Position numbers and translations under genes: made by a program. DNA of 64,000 nt. Source: Amblyornis subalaris (lineage: Eukaryota > Chordata > Aves > Passeriformes > Ptilonorhynchidae). The stretch lies in contig JACAXG010000080.1 of the NCBI GenBank assembly GCA_018881555.1, positions 2,555,665-2,619,664 of the forward strand, in the 5' to 3' direction. Positions 62,501 to 64,000 of this stretch are shown one piece after another. The notes beneath the pieces were generated by a model, which was given only the letters and a program-made list of their open reading frames with translations, was not told the origin of the DNA and made no database searches. Numbering within the stretch: position 1 is the stretch's first letter; every line of letters begins with the position of its first letter.

Positions 62501-63342
62501 CTATTCCGCCGGAGCTCTGCCCCCTCTGCCTCTCTGCTTCCCCTCCTCCAGCTATCCCTGCCTACGGAATTCAGGAATTCACCTTTACCTGTCTGAAAAC
62601 AAAACCANTATTTTTCCCTAAATTCCTGACCTGCTGGGATTTCTTTTTTCCGAATCCATCCGGAGGCAGAGATATAAACAAGGAACAAACTATTCCTATT
62701 TCAAATTCCCCATCCTACACTTTGCCCTCCACACGGAAGCAGAAAACGTCAAGGGGGATTTTCTTTTTCCTTGAAAGCTTTCCTAAGGACTGCATTGGAT
62801 TTTCTTTTCCACCTTTTCTTCCTCTCCTTTTTTTCCCATTTTGACATTTGCCGAGCAGCTCCGGCTCCGAAATCCCTGGAGGTGGGAAGGGGAATGTCAT
62901 CCATCACCGAGCAGAGCCCTCCAAGGCNGGATTTTCCTTGGCAAATCTCTCCGGGAAGTTACGGGGATGAATCTTTGCCCCGGATTCTCGGAGTGATGGG
63001 ATGAAGCCTCGAAATCCTTGGAGTGCTTTAATCATCTTATCCTGGCATTTGGGAAAGGTGGAGCTGAGCCCGGGGAACGTAAGCGCCCAAATTCCCACGA
63101 GGAGCCTCCGGCTTAGCCAGGGAANGAATTCAAATCCTTCAGTTCTTCTCGAGCATCCCAGCTCCCGGAGCATCCCGTGACTGCAGCCGGTTCGGGATGA
63201 CATTTATTTCCTGGAGTTTTCATTGTTACATCCCGTTGTTCCCATTTGAGGCGCGGAGAAGGGAAAGAGCTTGAGGTCACCAGGATGAGAACAAAGCCAG
63301 GTTTCTTGGGAATGGCTCCTGAACAGGACATTCATGGGAAGC
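62501..63342. other. Presumed intron or flank of the minus-strand gene, no exon recognised
   Basis: AT-richer sequence with pyrimidine runs (62770-62840). No splice-flanked frame on the minus strand was convincing. Confidence 0.3.
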
Positions 63343-63510
63343 NGGACACCTTCCACTATCCCAGGCTGCTCCAAGCCCTGCCCAACCTGGCCTTGGACAC
63401 TTCCAGGGATCCAGGGGCAGCCACAGCTTCTCTGGGAATCTGTGCCAGGGCCTCCCCACCCTCCCAGGGAGGATTCCTTCCCAATATCCCACGTAAATCT
63501 TCCCTCCTGC
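63343..63510 (-). mobile_element. CR1 3' end fragment, minus orientation
   Basis: gacaccttccactatcccagg, tgctccaagccctgcccaacc and ccagggatccaggggcagcc to cttcccaatatcccacg. Confidence 0.8.
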
Positions 63511-64000
63511 TGCATTCCCATTGCACCTGGCTCTGCCTGGGACACAGCCCGGGCTGCCGAGCTCTGGGACGGGAGCAGATCCACCCTGAGGGATCCCTGT
63601 GGAGTAGAACTTTGGGAAGACGCGATGATTCTTTCCTTGGAAAGCTCGGAGTGATTTCCAGCCGTTCCCGCGCCTCTCCAGCGGCAATCCCAGCAGTTCC
63701 CAGATTGGGTTTGCTCCCCACACGGCGCTGGAACGTTCCGTTCCCTCTGGCAAAAATCCCGGCCAAGAATCCCAGCCCAGGGTTCACGTGCACGGGAAAG
63801 GCTGGAGGGGAGCCAAGGCCAAGGTGGGTTTGGGGAAGTTTTCCAAGGANAGTTGGCTCCGGGTCAGGATTTGCAGAATCCAAGCACAGGCAGGTGACAA
63901 GGGCTGGAAGTTCATCCCAGCCACTCTTCTGCGTTGTCCACCGGTAAATATTCCATGGATGGGCGAGATATTTGGGAATGGGAATCTGTGCTCAACCCCG
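63511..64000. other. Right edge of window, no gene seen
   Basis: Unique-looking sequence without a supported exon. Confidence 0.3.

Overview
The window looks like a bird genome, most likely a passerine. The evidence is GC-rich, compact vertebrate genes with GT/AG introns, and more than twenty 3'-truncated copies of avian-type CR1 retrotransposon tails. These carry the bird hallmarks of 'valley-of-CR1' ends, with an A/T-poor body and a terminus of the type accattccatgattcc. Many isolated Ns and two N blocks (37392-37531, 50741-50890) show a draft assembly; both blocks lie inside tandem repeats.

Region 1 (1-2.3 kb) holds KLF8 on the plus strand: four coding exons with introns of only 632, 103 and 198 bp, preceded by a CpG-rich block. 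Its first coding exon(s) may lie left of the window. Region 2 (2.3-12.9 kb) is intergenic. It contains a decayed CR1 with part of its reverse-transcriptase frame, a likely old LTR-type repeat, a GC-rich block, and a broken genomic duplicate of the last KLF8 exon with its flanking intron (7981-8185).

Region 3 (12.9-37.9 kb) is a second plus-strand Krueppel-like factor, a KLF5-type paralogue (here KLF5L). It has four exons at 13181-13324, 29446-30316, 32861-32920 and 37723-37901, whose order and phases fit KLF5. Intron 1 is 16 kb and contains a splice-flanked 48-base phase-0 segment (26086-26133) that could be a cassette exon. Intron 3 is filled with CR1-derived and higher-order tandem repeats. 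KLF8 and KLF12 are sister factors, so KLF8 beside a KLF5-like gene mirrors the KLF12/KLF5 linkage elsewhere in vertebrates. The likely reading is a whole-genome-duplication pair whose KLF5-like member mammals no longer have.

Region 4 (37.9-60 kb) is mostly repeats: minisatellites of 32, 24, 17, 20 and 30 bp and many CR1 tails. It also has a few low-repeat AT-richer islands that may be regulatory and one exon-like segment on the minus strand (45191-45318). Region 5 (60.3-64 kb) holds the last coding exon of a minus-strand gene I cannot name (60656-61128), with its poly(A) signal at 60346-60351. The rest of that gene lies to the right or outside.

The two recognised genes encode DNA-binding factors that read the same CACCC/GC-box sequences. 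KLF8 is mainly a CtBP-recruiting repressor, and KLF5-type factors are mainly activators. The pair could therefore compete at shared targets; that last point is inference.
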